A stretch of DNA of 64,000 nt from Prochilodus magdalenae (Eukaryota; Chordata; Actinopteri; Characiformes; Prochilodontidae), in NCBI GenBank assembly GCA_024036415.1, contig JAMWET010006982.1:206001-270000 (forward strand). The letters are read 5' to 3'. Positions within the stretch are counted from its first letter, which is position 1, and each line of letters opens with the position of its first letter. Shown here piece after piece: positions 13,101 to 28,334 of this stretch. Position numbers and translations under genes: made by a program. Under the pieces are notes generated by a model. It was not told where the DNA came from. It saw nothing but the letters and a program-made list of their open reading frames with translations, and did not search any database.

Positions 13101-16100
13101 AATATTTTATTATATCTTTTCATGGAACAACAATGGAGATACGACACTTTGATACAATGTAAAGTAGTCAGTGTATAGCTTGTATAACAGTGTAAATTTG
13201 CTGTGCCATCAGAATAACTCAACACACAGCCATTAATTGTTCAACCACTGGCAACAAAAGTGAGCACATCCCTAAGTGAAATGGGCAAATTGTGGCCAAA
13301 GTGCTGATATTTTGTGTGGCCACCATTTTTTTCCAGAACTGCCTCATCTCTTTGGACGTGGAGTTTATTAGAGCTTCACAGGTTGACACTGGAATCCTCT
13401 TCCACTCCTCCATGCTGACATCACAGAGCTGGTGGATGTTAGAGACCTTGTGCTCCTCCACCTTCTGTTTGAGGATGCCCCACAGATGCTCAATAGGGTT
13501 TAGGTCTACAGACATGCGTGGCCAGTCCAGCAGGTGTCGTTGGGGTCGTTATCATGTTGGAATATTGTCCGGCCAAGTTTCCGAAGGGAGGGGATCATGC
13601 CCTGCTTCAGTATGCCACAGTACATGTTGGCGTTCATGGTTCCCTCATGGAACTGTAGCTCCCCACAGCTGGCAGCACTCATGCAGCCCCAGACCATGAT
13701 ACTCCCACCACCATGTTTGACTGTAGGCAAGACGCAGTTGCCTTTGTACTCCTCACCTGATTGTCGCCACACACGTTTGACACCATCTGAACCAAATAAG
13801 TCATATTTTGTATCAAAGTGTCATATCTTCAGTGTTGTCCCATGAAAAAATATGATACAATATTTACAAAAACGTGCGGAGTGTACCCACTTTTGTGATA
13901 TTTTGTTTTTCTGTGGAGGCTCACAGAGCCTCACCTAGCCTCCCTTAAAGATCATCTGTCCTGGTGACCCATGGTATTTGAACAATGTCATTTAGACATG
14001 CTGGAAAGCATTGTCTTCACTGCAGACCTCGGAATGTTTACTGTCTTGATCAGCACAAGTGCCCCTCGGTCCTGGGCACCTCCAACTTCCCCTCAGTGCC
14101 AGGCCCCAGAGATGACTGCTCCTTCAGGCTCTGCGTGATTTCCCATTCACAGCTCTGGTACCAGTCAAGTCTATCCCCCTTCTGACACTAATGTGGGTGT
14201 AAAGTATTGGATGGAGCCATGGACATATCAAGATCTCAAACAATGAAAAACCTGGTGACGCTGACCACTACACACACTAACTAACCCCACTGGCTGGCAC
14301 AATATAACACACACACTTGAACAAACACACAGACGCACACAATAAACAGTGACACTAATAACATTAAACCATAAATTGCAGTCCAGTTTTACCAGGGGGA
14401 TGCACCTCCTATGAGCTGTGATAGAATGCATCAATATGTTAATATTCAGCTAGAAGTATGAGCTGAATTTCTATCCCTGCTGATCCTTTTCCTCTTTGGC
14501 CTGGAGAACACAACACTCATGTTTTCCAAAAACAGTTTGAAAGGTGGGCTCCTTAGACGACAGCACATTCCACACTATGTTTTTGGCACCATGTGGATGT
14601 TGTTAATACATGGATTCCACTTTGCTTGGTGAAGTCTTAACTTGCATTTGTGGATGGTGCGACTAACAATGTTTATTGAGAGGGCTTGACAAGCATTCCC
14701 ATGTGGTTGTATTCGTTACAGTGGAATGGAAATATTAAATATTCTTTTTGCAGTTTTCGTTAGGCCTGTAAAACACTTTTTTTCCCCATTCACTTATATT
14801 GTGATGCCTCTGGAAGTATCACATTTTAGTGCTTTGCAAGTCTGTGTGGAGTAAATAGATACTCAGTACAGTGGAATGTTCAAATAAAAGAGAGCGAGGC
14901 TGCTGCAGTGAAAGAGAGGAAAACAAGATCACTCCTCAGACACCACGACTGATCTAGCCATGCCATATTGTGACTCAGACACAAACAAGACAATCCTAAG
15001 ACATCCCCTGCTATTGTATGCTGCTTCCTTTGCGACGCATGTCTTTTGCCACCCTGGCCATTGCAGCCAGGCCACGCAGCACTGAAGCCCAAAAATAACC
15101 CGTCTGTATCTCTGCAGTGGCGACACAGCCGCGCACAAACAATGACGTTAGATAACAGGGGCACTCGGCACACCCACCTGCTTTATGGCAGCGGTTAGAT
15201 CATTGTGTGGAGAGAATGCACAGCCAGCCAGCTCATCCAGTGATCTCACTTTAGGAGAGTGTGCTGCTGGAGGTTGTTGTGTGGTCTGGAGCTTGCGTGG
15301 GTAATAGAAATGCAGTTGTCGTGTAGACTGAGCACTGCCTTCTGTGTAAGTGCTATCTGGATATTTTTTGGTGTCATATTATGTGTAAGTCCATCATGCA
15401 CGACTGTGACAATTACTTAATTAATAATCAGCAAATAAAAATGACCCGCAGTGATTAATCTGTACTGTCGTTGCATGACGAAAATGTAAATATTTAAAAT
15501 GAATCTCAAATCTCTGTTGCAGTTTCAGATATTTTTGCTACATATTGCTTCTATAAATGTAAAAAAAAAGATTATGTATTATATATGCACTGTAACTGCA
15601 CACTAGCAGTTACTTTTTTCAAGAATTTACAAATAGTTCTTTGTTGCTCGTATAGAAATATTGCTCTATGATGCAAGTTCATATGTTTCAACTAATTTTT
15701 AGGAAGCTTTAAAAATTTATAAGTTATTAAATGTTTCTACAATGATGGCAAAAGCTATAGGTGATAAATAGATAACAGTATAATATTTACCATCTAATAG
15801 CTTAAATATAAACTGAAATATTAAATAATATTGATATCTAGCCTATGGTATTTGAGTCTACACTCTATTAATAAAAGTTATTATTGTGTAAAATAGCAGC
15901 AATTATTATTATAACCAAGTGACTCCACATTTGCCAAAACATACATTTATTCTGTTTAGTTTTTGTTCTATTTCAGGTAGGGTTTCTGCACTTATTCACA
16001 GGGTTAATGAGGACTTTTATTCTGAAGGGCTGGGCTGGATACAGAAAGAATTGTAAATGTTAGCAGCAAAGAGGAATTGTGTCAAAGTATTTTTGGGAGT

Positions 16101-18150
16101 ACAGCCACATAGCTTTAAGATTACAGTAAAGTTATGGCCACTGGGAGTAGTTTACTATAAAACACATTTTTACTTTAAACTGATTTTAAGAAAAAACTGC
16201 TTTATTTTGAGTGTGTTAAACTGTGTTCAGGTAGTTAATGCAAGGCTTAAAGCCAATTTATAGTCCAGATGACTCAAAAAACCCACTATTGTCAACAGAA
16301 GTCACAGAGCTGTGTGCTTTCAAAGTCCTGTTCCAGTGACAAAACATGTGAATGGATTGGTAATAACAGTATAAACGAGAGGATCATGCCAACATGGCAG
16401 AATGTAAAACTGGACTTAAGTTGGCCTTTTTATGCAGGCAGGAACACCATGAACAGACATGCACCATCTTGATTTACCATATATAATATATGACCTATAT
16501 AAAATCTATGGTAAAAGCTTTAAGGCTTACTTGAAAAAAAAAACAAAAAAAAAAACAAAGGAGAGCTAATGCTATAGATTTGTGTTTTCCCTTTCCTGCA
16601 CACTGTTCCCAATCAACCTTTGCTAAGCTAAAGAGATATAGACCAAACTGTGCTGAACTGCCTGGTATGTCTATATTTGAAATATTCTTTAAAAAGGCAA
16701 GGTGCTAGAACAATCCTAGGTAGAGGGAACGTTTAATTTAATCGTATACTCATTGGATACAGAGCTTATGGCTAATATATGTTCCAAATTGTGGGTATTT
16801 TGTCATGGTTTGCTAAAATTATAAGCTGCAGTATTAACATTGCAGTGTACACTGTACAAGTATTAATCCTACAATGCAGTGTTAATACTGTTGTTAGAGT
16901 GTAGAGTAAATCTTTCTGTTTACATGATGCAACAAACACAAAAAACTGGATGTAAAAAATTTATCTTTATCATGTTTAATTATACGTCAAATTGCAATAT
17001 GTCACAGCGTAATCGCTATGTCGTGTTTTTTGTTCATAAATGCTCATAAAAAAACTCATATTAATACTAAGTGGAGCAGGTATGACTCACCAATGCAGCA
17101 TTGTTTTACTGCTTCGGTGGAGTCCTAATCATTCATTCTGGTGTTCTGTATGTGTCTGATCTGGCAGATCCGATGGGAGAAGAACATCACACTGGGCGAG
17201 CCGCCTGGGTTCCTCCACTCCTGGTGGTGGTAAGCTGCTCACATCCAGCAAAATAAAGCCTCCACTGATGCCTGAACAAGCATGGATTGTTAATTAATGC
17301 AGAGGTTACCTTGGATTGTGAGAATTTCCTTTTTTTGCAGTGTTTTTTGGGATCTCTACTGTGCAGCCCCGGAGAGGAGAGAAACATGTGAGCATTCAAG
17401 CGAGGCCAAAGCTTTCCATGACTATGTGAGTTGCATTGTTATATATAAGCATTTTATTAGAGACACAGACCTGTTTTACTGATGCTTAGTTGTTTTTCTA
17501 AGGATCCGTCTTCAGGATTCTATAGTAAAAACGATGGTTAAATGGTTTATTAACAAAGGTGCCCTAAAGAACTGTGTGAGTAAAAGAGATTGTTAAAGAT
17601 TTAAAGAACCTTTGCTGAATGTAATGGTTTTTTGCCCATTTGTGTGGAAAGATTCTTTACACTCACATATCACTTTGCGAAATGAATTCTACAAAGAACC
17701 AGTCAGTGAAAAGTTCTTTAGAGAAATAACACTGGTGCCCTCTGTGGCATTGTGTAAAGAACTTTATTGGCTTGATTTTATTCTAAGGAGTGTACACAGA
17801 ATGCATTTAAAGGCATAAATGGCTTTTTAGGTGGTTAAATGCTTCTTCTGTTGTTCTGTATGTTGGATAAACTGTTGAATATGGTTCACTTATGTATTTT
17901 CAAAGGTCAATCTCCAAAAAATCTCCAGAAAGAAAATTGGTTCATCTGTGTGCAAAGAGTCTTTCTGGATCCTTTGATTTTGAGAGTGTATCGAGAACTG
18001 AATGATTTAATGGCTCTTAGCATAGTCAAATGGTTCCTTTGTTTAATATGGATTTTTGGTTAACATTTTTAAGAATTGTTCTATGTATAATTCCTAAACA
18101 GTTGTGCTATTGTCATAAAACATTTTAGGTACTATATACTGCTATATATG

Positions 18151-18220
<70 letters not shown>

Positions 18221-19582
18221 TCTTTAAAACAAAAGTTCTTGACTCAGACATACAGTTCTAGAGAACCTTTTAGAGCCTTTATGTGATGTGCTAAACATAA
18301 AAAGGCTCCTTGCACTCACATTTACAAAATTTCTCTAATAATGATCTAATCCATAATTACAGAACCAGAAGTCCTTTTTGTGTGCTCTTTATCCTAAACA
18401 CCCTTTTTAGCACCGTGTTATTTTTGTAAGTGTTGGTGAGCTGTTTTTTTTAACTAGCTGCTCTAGCAAGGCTGTGGCTGTGCACAAAGAATTGTACTAT
18501 CTGCAGCTGCAAGATAGAAAGAGAAAGAGAGAGCTGTGGAGGGATGATGAATTGGTTATGAAGGAACACAAGTGATGTCATACTCTTGTGGTCAACTCTG
18601 CTAGGAAGAGGAGTGAAAGAAAGAGAGATTAAAGACACAGCAAATGGTTTGCCATGTCTGAGTTCAAAGCAGAGTAACGCTTCTGTGCCTTTTCCACAAT
18701 GCAGCCCACTGATTAAACCCACACTGACAACCCACCAGTAGCACTACAGGCGATATCTCAGAGTATAAGTCTGTTAGCTGTAAGTCATTACAGGAGTGGA
18801 GTTAAGATTTTAGCTAGTGGCTCAGTCTGTCAAGAAAAGCACCATGCTGCTCATTATTCAGGAATGAAATGTTTAATAGTTCTGTAGTGCCGAATCATTT
18901 AAAAAGCGACATTGTGCTGTGCGAGTTGCACTGACCCTGGGTCACCATCAGTAATGTTTCCGCAGTTATTTCCCATGAAAATGGTGGATGGATTGTTGCA
19001 GAAATAGATATGATTCTGCCAAATAGGTGCGCTGCGAGCCAGACTGGGCTGAGTGCCACCGAATAGGACTAAGCTGTTTGCTTTGGTGGAGGCATTGTCC
19101 AAAACAGTTGTTCCCATCATATTTCTACAGCAGGCACAGCCTCGTTTTGGCAAACCTGTTTGTCATTTAATGACATTGTCTTTGTCTGTGATCTGTAATA
19201 TGTTAGTGTTATAAAACATCACATTCTGAATGTTTGGTTTTCTTCTTTAGACCTTTTCAGAGAGTTGTTGAACTTGGGAATATAGCGCCGTTCTGCCTTT
19301 TTAACACTTTCAACTCAACAGTTGACACTGTAACTAGAATCTTTAAAATATTGGCATCTCAGAATTTCTCAGTGTTCGGTCTGTTACCCTTTGGCAGTGT
19401 GCACTCAAGCTGACATGTTTTTATAGCACAAAAGCCTCTGATTAACAGATCAGATCAACCTGAGAGCGATCTAAACTTGGACAAAAGTGCAGAATCTTAA
19501 ACATTTATTCATTTTTGGTTGTCATGGTTTACAATTTTAAAACCTACATGTATAATAAAATCTTTGGTTAAAGACTATTGGA

Positions 19583-19679
<97 letters not shown>

Positions 19680-21114
19680 AGATCTTTTACTGTAATAGAG
19701 CAGTTTCCCTAGTCTTAAATTGGAAAAGAATCCAAATAGAAGCATTTTGTATCTTGCTTTGTTGCACATGCCAAAACATTGATGTGTTCCTGTGACCTAC
19801 TCGCAGACCACTGGTCTAAACTCAGTGGACAGATATTAGTAATGTCTTTAAAAGTGTCCCTGTCTAATGAGCTCCTCTCAACCACTTAGATGCCACTCAA
19901 CACAAACTGAAACAGTACTGCCTGCAGATGTTCTTGCAGAATTCCTAATATCCAGAATCAGCCTGCAGTAAACATCAATCAGAAAAGTAGTAACAAGACA
20001 TTAGGTTGTTTATTTTAATGATTGTGGGGCATATTTACAGCCAGGAGTGCCATGGTGATCTTTTAGACGTTCTCAGTGGCAGCTGTTGTGTGCTCAAATA
20101 ACACTGCATCCACTGACTTACATCATTTACCTTCTTTAGCAAGGACATATCATTTACAGCTCTGCAAGCTCTCTGAACATCACTTTCTCCATAAAAGAGC
20201 TCCTTCCTTCTGAGCAGAGTTCGGCTTCATAAACACAGACTATATTTTACACCCGCTCGCTCAGTCCATGCCAGAAAAAGTCTACTAGACAATAACTGTT
20301 ACTTAATAGCCTCGCTGCTGTTTAAAAATTGGCAGTTCCATCAACAGGGGTCAGTTACTGTGGATTTTCAAAGTTGCTTAGAAGCAGTAAGTCTACACTC
20401 CAGTGTTGTAACCGTCTACTGTTGTGAGTCATCTGAGATTTCTGTTCCATGCACTGTGCTTTGGATTACAGTCATTTTACAATAAAGAAGAGCTCATCAT
20501 AAAAACTGATCGATGTCAACCCTCTGAATCATCCATGATAGTAGTCTTTCAAATTCATGAAGAAAGTACAACTAACACTAAAGCCAAATTACTGTTGTCA
20601 GTTAGACAATCACTTTGGATTATCAGTCAGATATTTTATAAATAAAACAAAGAGCTCATCATACAATAAAAACTGATCGAAGCTGTGTAATAATATTCAG
20701 CATTTTAAATGCTGTCACTGCATTGTAGTGAAACAAGTTGCAGTTTCTCCAAATTCATGATAAAAAAGCTCTGGTCTCACAACCCTAACACTAAAGCCGC
20801 TTCTCTGGTGTTTGTACAGTTGGTTTAGCAGGTTGACTTGTTTGCCAATCACAAAAGTTTAAGAAATAATGAAAATAAACATTGTGTCTCGTCCTTTAAA
20901 AGAAAGCACGATGCAGTTCTTGAGGGGGGGAGGGGTTAACACATGCATTTGGACAAACAAGTAAACATGAGCCTGACAGCAGTGAGAGACCATTGCTCTG
21001 TAGCTCCCTGCAGACAGTTTAAATATATGCATATGTATAAAATGTGTAACCACTAACAACTAAGAAATACAATTCAGGCAACAATATATATATAATAATT
21101 TGAAAATGCCTGTT

Positions 21115-21149
<35 letters not shown>

Positions 21150-24100
21150 GTATGCCTCCTCACGGTTTAAAAAAACATCTCCATTTCTCATTTTTTCCCT
21201 AATTTTACTTTTTTTTCACTTTTTATTTTCAGCTTGATTCCTGCATGCCGGCAGCCCTTTATGTTGTGTAAAAATTTCATGATGACTGTTTACCATTCGC
21301 AACTGTGCCCACACCTGCTATGTTAGTTTATCTCTCAAAAGACGATGAGTAATGCTGAGCAAGTGCACTTTGATATGTTAACAATTCCTGCCTTAGAAGC
21401 AGTTTGTTTAGTTTTGTGAAAACTGTGTTGTAAAACTTAAGAGCTTTGTTAATTGTAAGATCCAGTGTTATGACACACTCTGAGTTGCGTGTCTAATACA
21501 CATCTAGAGACCGTAATCCTTATATTTACAGTCTCCAAACTGAATATATTAATTGAGACCCACATAGAATCAGTAGGTTTTCAATGCAGAATATATTTAT
21601 TTTATTTTATTTGGAAGTCTATTTTGTTTTGTCTATGTTCACCATTTCACTTAAATCAGTACGCCTCCACCCAGAGCACATGGCTTAATAGGGGTAATAA
21701 AACAAAAAAGGACCAACAGATCTAAGTGCTATAAATTGATTGATATGACTTGTGCAAAGAGCATGGACAAAACTACACTGTAAAAAGTTCAATCTAAAAA
21801 GATACTCAAGTGTTACAAGCAATTGAAAAGGTTTTACTCATTACTGTGATTGAAAGAATAATTTGTTCATAGTCCTTTTTTTAGGCTGGATCAACAAAAC
21901 ACATTTTACAGAATATACAAGACATGATTTCTTGTATGACAGCCTAATATGTGCATATAACACCATAAATGTGGCAAAACATACATATTTTATGAGGCCA
22001 AAACATATGGATGGCATGGCTAAACTTAGCGCTTCATGTAGTGGTTTGTACATTAATTCAATGTTGTGATAACACTATGTTAAGAGTTATATTGTAATTA
22101 TTGGGACACATCAGCAAATGCCCAATAATATTGTTTATGGAATATGGAAATGGAATATATACAGTCCCAGTCAGCATCGGTATATGTGCCTGCAGAACTT
22201 GATGTAACTGACTGAAACTGTAGAGACAATATGTTTTAATTAAACTGTCCATACCTGGTGCCATGTATGAGTGCTCATGTGATTTCAAATATGCCTTTGG
22301 GAGTTTAAAGAGAGAAAATGCCCTTTCCTGATGTCCCTCAACTTTCCCTTCTCACATTTTCCACCTCATTTCCAAAGCTCATTGACAAAGATGGGCAAAA
22401 AAATAATATTTCCCCGAATAATTCCCAGAAGCTCATCCTGCTGTCTTTGTTTTGGAGCACTTTTTTTTGTTTTTTTGTTTTTTTATTTCCCCTTTCCCCC
22501 CAGCTCACACAGGAAATGGCTTAATGGCATGGCTGAGGATGGATGGATGGAAGTAGTGAGGAAGGAAAATGCCGTTGGCATTTGTATGTTTCCTGCCATT
22601 ATGTTAGTCCGCTGAGCAGTTTAGACTGTTTGGGTTTAAGTTACACACAGCTTTGATGTTAGTGTTATCACTGTCATTTGTAAATCTCATTCAACAATGA
22701 GGCAAAACAACAAACAGAACAAAACACAATGCAGTCAGTGCTGCTTGGATTCAGAGGAGTGGAGGTTGTTCAGAGGAGATTAGTGGAAAGCAGGCTTTGT
22801 GACTGGAATACTGACACAGTTAGCAGTCTGTCACCTTGACTCACCTCAGCCTTCATGGTAACAATGTTGTTTGGTCAATTTCTGCATTATCACAAATATG
22901 GTTAATTAGCCAAGACATATCCTGTGTCCAGTGCTAACTTCCTTTACTTTATACTGGTGCTATGAGCCTCATATAGCCAACATCAAACGGAAGCTTTAGC
23001 CACCAGTTAGAAGTGCTTGTATAAATCAGGGCTTTTGACACCATATAGCTTTCTCGTAACTATGTCTATATTAATGAGTGTATAAAGAAAAGTATACAAA
23101 AGTCAGAGTTCAGCTTTCAGGACGGCTCCCGCTCCTCTCCTTTATGCAACATAGTTTTGTTTATGTTTATACATAACAGTATGTCACGCAATGAGAAAAA
23201 ACAGTCGAAATCAATGATGAAGGTGCCATAAAACACATTTATTCACTATTTAAAATGGTTCTCCGATGTCTACAGCCATGTGATTTTGGTCAGGGTGACA
23301 AATGACCAGATGTAGTTTTAGTTTTCGATATTCTTCAAGGTTTAAGGAATCGTCTGGAATTAAATGTGCAAAGCAAACTCAAATTTACAGTTGTCCGAGA
23401 TTTGTTAAAGATGTGGGAGAAGAAGTGGGCTTCCTATTCACCAGCTTGTTTTGCAGACTTTTCAACTAAAAAATGTCGACATCCCCTTCACAGCCTGGAA
23501 AAGTTGATTTCTCCACGTTCTCAGGTTAATGTAACAAAGTAGGATTTTGGAATTGAATCATTTTCCTGACCTCTTTTGCTAATGTGGGATTTGTATTTAA
23601 AGACGGAGACAATCGTTTTTGAGGTTCATGGTATGTCAGTTCTGTGTACCAAACTCTCCTTATGTAACTATATAGTTTTGCTTTCTATGGAACCTTTAAC
23701 ATGAACGTGATTCGTAACACAGCTGACACAAGCTTCAGCTGCATTAGAATGGTAATTAGATTTTTGCCTGAATTACTGTTTTAATGTGAATAGACTCTTA
23801 TATGCATGACCTTGTTGTAGATCCTTGATAAAGAAACGATTTTATTGGAGGTTATTGACAGTGTCTAACACAAACTGAAACCACTGATGGTTCTGTTCAG
23901 CAGCACAAACATGTTTTCCTCTTGCTGTCCTAGCCCAAGTGCTTGTTCCGCAGGGGGGGATGAGCGTCTAGACGAGGCCACTTGCCATTCCTGCCACGTT
24001 TCCCTAATGATTAGAGAGATGGAATCCTCCTCTCCTCTAAAGTTAGCACACTCACTGCATACAGAAATACAGAATCTAGTCAGTATGCAAAGAGAAAACC

Positions 24101-27100
24101 AGGCTGATTGACAGAACTCAACCGGAATAACTCTAACTCTGAGTGTAAAGCCTGGAGAATGCATGCACGTAACATTATTACATATCATTCAGTCTTTTCT
24201 GGATACTGTATGCAGTAGTACTTAGCAGTTATGGACGAGATTTGAATATTTTCTTCCAAAAGGAGCAGTAACCAAAATCAATCTTAGTTTTTGGGTATTA
24301 TCACTGTATAGTAAAATATACTTTAAATGTTTAGCAGTAATCTACATTCAGGCAATTTCACCATATATGTTATTTATTTGATTAAATCTCTTTAAAACAC
24401 CAAAAGGGCAATTTGAAATAAATATATATGTATTATAAATATGAATATATATACAGTATTATCACCAGAACTACAGTCTCTGTACAATGCCGGTGTTACC
24501 CTTCTAAAAACCATCCTTTGAAAGATTCTTTAGGTAACTGATTATAACAAAATAACTCTTTCTAGGACCTTACTTTTAAGAGTGGGCTACTGTTTACTGT
24601 ATTGTGAACATGTTTTGTCCTGGCAGGTACTTTTCAGGTAAACTATTAGAAACTATTATAAAAAATAGTTTGCATGATTATGATTGGGTTTCGAACTATA
24701 GTACTGTGCAAATGTCAGAGACTACCCATCATGTATCTTTTAAATAAGGTGAGAGAAGACCTGGTAGACCACCAAAACTGTGACCATCAAAAAACAGTAC
24801 TTAAAGTTTTATCTTTGAGGGAGAGGAAGATATCTCCACTCCTGCTTTAGATCAGAAAACAATCCACATGTGTTCCTGTCCATCACTTTATTGTGGTAAA
24901 ACAACTCAACACTGTGGGTCCGAAAGGATGTGTAACTGTCAAGAAGCTGTTACTGAAAAAAGGAAATGGATAACAAAGAAGAACATTTTCATTGGAACAC
25001 CAAAATCAGGTGTTGAGTCTAGGCCTTAACATCATGTGACTACATGGTGAGGAGCATGAAGTACAACCAATTTCTAAAACTGAACTGTGGAAGCTGTATT
25101 AAAGGCAAAAACTAAATACATGGCAACGGAGAAATGACATTATAGTTAGTTGCTGAGGCTTAATAACTTGTAGTTAATATGGAATAACTGAAGTTTGAAG
25201 GAGGTATTTTCCTGAAACACCCCCTTATTCCAATCTAGTACCCCATATACAGTATAACATTCTTCCCTTGAGCACTTCATAGCCAATGTATCTCACATAC
25301 ATCTTCCATACTGTCGTTGTAGCGTGGGTGGTATTTCACCCTTGTGATGAACTTCAAGGACAGACGACCCTCTTGAAAAGGTTTCTAATGGAACTGTCTG
25401 CAAACACTAACTGCCATATGCGAGGCTAGAACTGCTGCTTTGACCTTGCCCATAGCCTGTGGTCCGATGTGGCAGCTGTGATGTCTGCAAAGATACATGG
25501 TCGTCTCACAGCTTTCCCTCAACAACAGGAGCAGCACACTGCAAGACATGCTTTGCATATTCCTGATCTTTCACAGTTCATCTTAGTTTCTTGACATTCT
25601 GTTATCTACATTAATGAACAAAAGGAAGCTGCCTAAGAACTTCAGTTGCAGAGGTTCTCCCTGTCTTTCCAAAAAACTTCTACTTAAAAAACAAACTGTT
25701 CATATGGACAGAAGTTATACATGTTTAATATACAGAAACAGCATGGAAATGCCAGATGACTGAAATCATTTCCAAGATAGATGCTATGTTGGGTGAATCA
25801 CAGGAGTCACAGCACTGTATGACTGAATGGACTGGATCCATCCATTTCATTATTAAGTCTGCCTATGCTGTCACCAGTTACATTATCACAAAAGTGGGCC
25901 ACACAGGTTTCGTACTTCCTTTGGGACGTGAATGTTTTTGTTTTCTTTTACCAGTCCCCTCACTGTGGTGGAGATGGATCTTTGTATCTGCTCAGAACAC
26001 TGAACTACAATCTGGGCTTTCTGTTATTGAGGCTTGACATTGATTAAAATGATGAATCCACTGAGGTCATGCTGGTCTATTCTTCACTTTTATTCTCCTT
26101 AGATACTTGATACGTCTGTGGCTCCATTCTGGAAACAGTTCTTGATCTATTTAACAGTATTTCCCCACTGAAAGTATTTCTCAGCCATTATGTTACTTTC
26201 TTCTGTGCCTGACTGGTCGTTTGCAATTTTGCTAACATTCTGGCTTTTGCTTGGGCGCCTGATGACCTGCTGTTGAGGGGTCGAAGCAATGACCAGTCTT
26301 TAAATCAACTCTTTTTTGCTAGCTTTTTCTGGCCAAGAAACTATGTGTTCGAATCTTCCAATTACTATTCATTCCCTCCAAAGCTGTCAGACTGCACTTT
26401 AATTTCACAGTTATGGTTTCATATAAAATCTAATATTCTAGCATACAAGGCCACTCTCATATACACTTGCGGGGATGGCTGGAGAATCCAGGCTAGCAGA
26501 AAGCTAAAACCTACACGTGAAACTCTAGTCCCACAACAGCCCTGTTAATTATTCAGTGGACAAAATGAGTTTGCCAGAAGGTGCAAGCTTTCTGGAGCAG
26601 TGTATCCATTGTTTCGGATTTCCTCTTGTTGTGTCCAGGGCCTGACGTCTAATGTGCATGTATGTGGGTGTTTACTGGACGATGGATTCAGACATTATGG
26701 TGTAACTCACAGGGAGTGGATTTGACTATCACAGAACGCTAGTTGTTGTAAATACATTGCTCTACTGCACTGCTCCTAACTTTATAAAACCACAGGTCAT
26801 AGATTTTCTGGAAAGCATAACCACAAAGTGTAATTGTCTTTTAACCACAAATATAGCAAAGGCATGTGTGTTGTGCAAAGTTAGCTCCTTTAGTTTTGCA
26901 ACCATGTTGTGCTGTTGTTCACTAAGCTGAAAGGGACTTCTGGTACCATGCTAAATATCATCACACCACAAAGCCTTCAGGATGTCTACACTGGAAATGT
27001 CAAGCATGCATGTTAAGTCAAAAGCTAAACAAACCACTGAGCTATTATATCTTTACTGACCGCTTTACTGGAACTGCTTTACTGACACAGCTGTGGTTTG

Positions 27101-27737
27101 GGATGTTGATTTAATAGAATCTGTGGTTTATGTTTTGTCCCCACACTTGACATCAATAGTCTAAATAACATGGTTAGAATAACATTATACTACCCTGGTG
27201 TTGGGCAGCTGTTATTCATCTGCTCATTTGTATCTGCTAATTCTACTTAGCTAACTAAGTGGGCTTATCAGTCAGGCAAACAGGCCGTATTCACCTCTGA
27301 TTTGCAGAACTCTGACACTTTCTCTCTGTATAGTTCCCTGGAATGGTCGTAGAAACCCATGAGCTTCTCTGCATCGTTCTTGAGGTGGTGTAATAACTGG
27401 TGTGGACAACTTCACTGATTATAATGGAAGCATTTTGATTTTGTCGTTGTCGCTTGTTTATGCCGCCTGCTGTTATTACACAGGCGAGTGAACTTTCTTC
27501 TCCTCTTGTTTTGAAAGTTAGCTCTTGCTCCTCCTTCTTTAAAAATGTTTGTGCTGTTCCCTGAGCTTTCCCTGATAGAGAAACTCCTATACATATGCAA
27601 GTAAATGAGTGAACTCCGAACGTGTTTCCCTGTCCTTTAGTGGACAAGCTCTAGAATTTCACTGTACAAGCTAGCGGGAAACCATCAAGTGTTACAGTTC
27701 ATATATATATTCATATACATATATATATATACACATA

Positions 27738-27769
<32 letters not shown>

Positions 27770-27847
27770 CCCATACACACACACATATATATGTATATGC
27801 AAATCACTGCAATGAGTTCTAAAAGTATTTTAAAAAATACACACATA

Positions 27848-27894
<47 letters not shown>

Positions 27895-28274
27895 TTGGTA
27901 TTTGTTTAATATAATGTGGCCTGTGGAAAAAGCACAGCACATAATATTTAGGGGTTTTCTTTTTTTCAGTATGGTGAAATGAGAACATGTTATAATTAGG
28001 TGTGTCCTTTGTAGGTAATGTGAACTCAGTAAGCCAACAAACTGTCATTTGATGAAAATGTCATTTGACCACAATCCCAAACCCAAACGTTTACATGCAT
28101 TTGCAAAAGGCATTCGGTTCTTGAAATGACTTGACTCAGTCTGGTTTGGAGCCAGTGTGATGACTCAGGCATAAAATTTGCATAGTGCTGTTTAATGGAG
28201 TGTAAGCTTGTTAGCTACTAACTTCAGATATTTCTTGACTGACAAAAGGGGGGGGGGAAAAAGAGGGTGAAAAA

Positions 28275-28334
<60 letters not shown>

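Larger units (their letters stand above)
10169..17167 (+). other. ssbp2 intron (7.0 kb)
   Basis: Between the LisH exon and the IRWEKN exon. Holds a GA-rich stretch at about 11358-11405 and two decayed Tc1-like elements (12165-12930 and 13063-13905). Nothing else was recognised; 13906-17167 shows no clear feature apart from A-rich runs near 16532-16560. Confidence 0.85.

Noticed and set aside
25300..26560. Stretch with several medium open frames, possibly a decayed retroelement
   Set aside because: Read on both strands; no reverse transcriptase, integrase, gag or transposase motif recognised, so no feature called.
27685..27982. YIYIYI-type open frames
   Set aside because: Translation of AT microsatellites.
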